Shown: in pieces, positions 13,003 through 14,230 of the stretch | Layout: each line of letters starts with the position of its first letter | Position numbering within the stretch: the stretch's first letter is position 1 | Assembly (NCBI GenBank): GCA_003555385.1 | Contig: PWHO01000086.1 | Location: 1 to 14,230 of the forward strand | Source of the DNA: Bacteroidales bacterium | Lineage (GTDB): Bacteria > Bacteroidota > Bacteroidia > Bacteroidales > UBA7960 | Reading direction: 5' to 3' | DNA: 14,230 nt | The notes under the pieces: generated by a model | The model's input: the letters and a program-made list of their open reading frames with translations, nothing else | Databases searched by the model: none | What the model was told of the DNA's origin: nothing | Translations under genes and position numbers: made by a program

Positions 13003-14230
13003 TCAATTGCCTTTCTGCTCGTCCTGACCGGCGGGCTTCTTCTGCTGGGCATCGGATTTGGTTTTCTCCTTCTCCTCTCCCGAATCAGCCGGAACCACTT
13101 TCACGGTGATCATATCCTCTTTTTTATTATAATCCACCTTCAATGTATCTCCGGCTTTGATTTTCGTACGGATGATCTCTTCGGCAAGCGGATCCTCCAG
13201 GTATTTCTGTATGGCGCGCTTCAACGGCCTTGCACCGAAGGAAGGATCCCATCCTTTTTCTGCAATATATTCCTTGGCCGCATCGGTAAGTTTGATGTGG
13301 TATCCCAGGTCATCAATACGCTTAAACAGTTTCCTCAGTTCAATATCAATGATCCTGAAAATGTGCTCTTTTAACAGTGAATCAAAAATAACCACATCAT
13401 CAACCCTGTTCAGAAATTCAGGGGCAAAGGTTTTTTTCAGGGCATTCTCAATGACACTTTGCGTATACTCTTTGGATGCAGCCTGACGGGAAGGTGTATT
13501 GAAACCTACACCCATGCCAAAATCTTTCAGCTGCCGGGATCCGATATTGGAAGTCATGATAATAATCGTGTTCTTGAAATCCACCCTGCGCCCCAGGCTG
13601 TCAGTAAGCTGGCCGTCGTCCAGCATCTGCAGCAGCAGGTGAAATACGTCGGGATGTGCTTTTTCAATTTCATCAAGCAACAATACGGAGTAAGGTTTGC
13701 GGCGAACTTTTTCTGTCAGTTGACCACCTTCCTCATACCCGACATATCCGGGTGGGGCGCCCACAAGCCGGCTGACGGCAAATTTCTCCATATATTCGCT
13801 CATGTCAATGCGAATAATGGCATCATCCGTATCGAACAAATGGTGTGACAGCACCTTGGCCAGGTGGGTCTTTCCCACACCCGTGGGGCCAAGAAAAATG
13901 AACGAACCGATGGGCTTGGCAGGATCTTTCAGTCCCGCACGGTTCCGCCGGATACTTTTGACAATTTTTTTAATGGCATCCTTCTGGCCAACCACACTTT
14001 TTTCCAGGTCCTGTTCCATATTGATAAGGCGCTCACTCTCATTCATGGCGATCCGCTGCACCGGCACCCCGGTCATCATGGACACCACTTCAGACACATT
14101 CTGATCCGATACCTGTTCGCGATTCAGGCGTGAGTCTTCCTCCCATTTCTTCTTTTCTGCCTCCAGCTGATCCATCAGCTCTCTTTCCTGGTCACGGTAT
14201 TTGGCCGCCTGTTCGTACTTCTGACTTTTA
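13003..14230 (-). CDS. clpC: ClpC-type AAA+ unfoldase subunit, N-terminus cut by window edge
   Basis: ATP-driven protein unfoldase that feeds substrates to the ClpP protease. The visible 408 residues are the C-terminal half, open to the window edge. They begin with the end of the middle domain, a UVR-like helix (KYEQAAKYRDQERELMDQLE). This short linker fits ClpC and not the long coiled coil of ClpB. The second AAA+ domain follows, with Walker A GPTGVGKT (encoded at 13867-13890), pore-loop region GYVGYEEGG, Walker B LLLDEIEKAHPD, sensor-1 segment TSNIGS, arginine-finger region FLNRVDD and sensor 2 GARPLKR. A VGF tripeptide (GMGVGFN, near 13501-13509) sits where ClpC docks onto ClpP, supporting a protease partner. 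A charged tail of about 30 residues, rich in Glu, Lys and Gln, ends the protein. The internal ATG at 14175 is not the start. It converges on the acyl-CoA dehydrogenase across a shared terminator. Confidence 0.93.
   Translation of the reverse strand, partial: KSQKYEQAAKYRDQERELMDQLEAEKKKWEEDSRLNREQVSDQNVSEVVSMMTGVPVQRIAMNESERLINMEQDLEKSVVGQKDAIKKIVKSIRRNRAGLKDPAKPIGSFIFLGPTGVGKTHLAKVLSHHLFDTDDAIIRIDMSEYMEKFAVSRLVGAPPGYVGYEEGGQLTEKVRRKPYSVLLLDEIEKAHPDVFHLLLQMLDDGQLTDSLGRRVDFKNTIIIMTSNIGSRQLKDFGMGVGFNTPSRQAASKEYTQSVIENALKKTFAPEFLNRVDDVVIFDSLLKEHIFRIIDIELRKLFKRIDDLGYHIKLTDAAKEYIAEKGWDPSFGARPLKRAIQKYLEDPLAEEIIRTKIKAGDTLKVDYNKKEDMITVKVVPADSGEEKEKTKSDAQQKKPAGQDEQKGN

Noticed and set aside
1..14230. 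Mobile element, CRISPR, tRNA/rRNA, toxin-antitoxin or defence system
   Set aside because: Every coding stretch is assigned to a recognisable core or envelope family, the largest gene-free gap is 186 bases (2177-2362), and no spaced repeats, transposase motifs, integrase or cloverleaf-like sequence were seen.

Overview
The window looks like ordinary chromosomal DNA from a member of the Bacteroidota, most likely Bacteroidales-like. Four signs support this. Several intergenic gaps carry the Bacteroidota promoter -7 box TAnnTTTG (TACCTTTG, TATCTTTG twice, TAATTTTG). The omega-like RNA polymerase subunit is of the 110-residue Bacteroidota type. The gene order bamD - rpoZ - coaBC - DUF4835/PorD - recN is one I recall from this phylum. 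There is also a TonB-dependent receptor with an N-terminal carboxypeptidase-regulatory-like domain. Strong Shine-Dalgarno sequences are mostly absent, which also fits.

Layout. (1) Positions 1-2176, minus strand: most of a TonB-dependent outer-membrane receptor whose C-terminus lies outside the window. (2) 2177-2362: divergent intergenic region with candidate promoters both ways and a dyad. (3) 2363-3070, plus: LiaF-like four-helix membrane protein. (4) 3187-6586, plus: bamD, rpoZ, coaBC and a DUF4835/PorD-like gene, tightly spaced behind one good promoter (outer-membrane assembly, transcription, coenzyme A synthesis, probable type IX secretion accessory). (5) 6637-8295: recN behind its own promoter, then fabI at 8326-9174. 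(6) 9271-12918: etfB, etfA and a long acyl-CoA dehydrogenase, a three-gene electron-transfer operon with its own -7 box. (7) 12941-12980: a symmetric hairpin terminator between convergent genes. (8) 13003-14230, minus: C-terminal half of a ClpC-type AAA+ unfoldase whose N-terminus lies outside the window.

The genes are mainly housekeeping. FabI completes each round of fatty-acid elongation. The EtfB-EtfA-dehydrogenase trio oxidises or reduces acyl-CoA esters and passes electrons through flavins. CoaBC supplies the coenzyme A these enzymes use.

I found no phage, insertion sequence, CRISPR array, tRNA, rRNA, toxin-antitoxin pair or defence island, and I do not think the window holds a new multi-gene system. 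The most distinctive signals are at residue level. EtfA has Tyr where ETFs normally have the flavin-contacting Arg of the GGRG motif. EtfB carries a bifurcation-type DGDTAQVGP motif. FabI has a Cys-rich C-terminal tail. Promoters also show that the longest possible reading frames of recN and etfB start too early.
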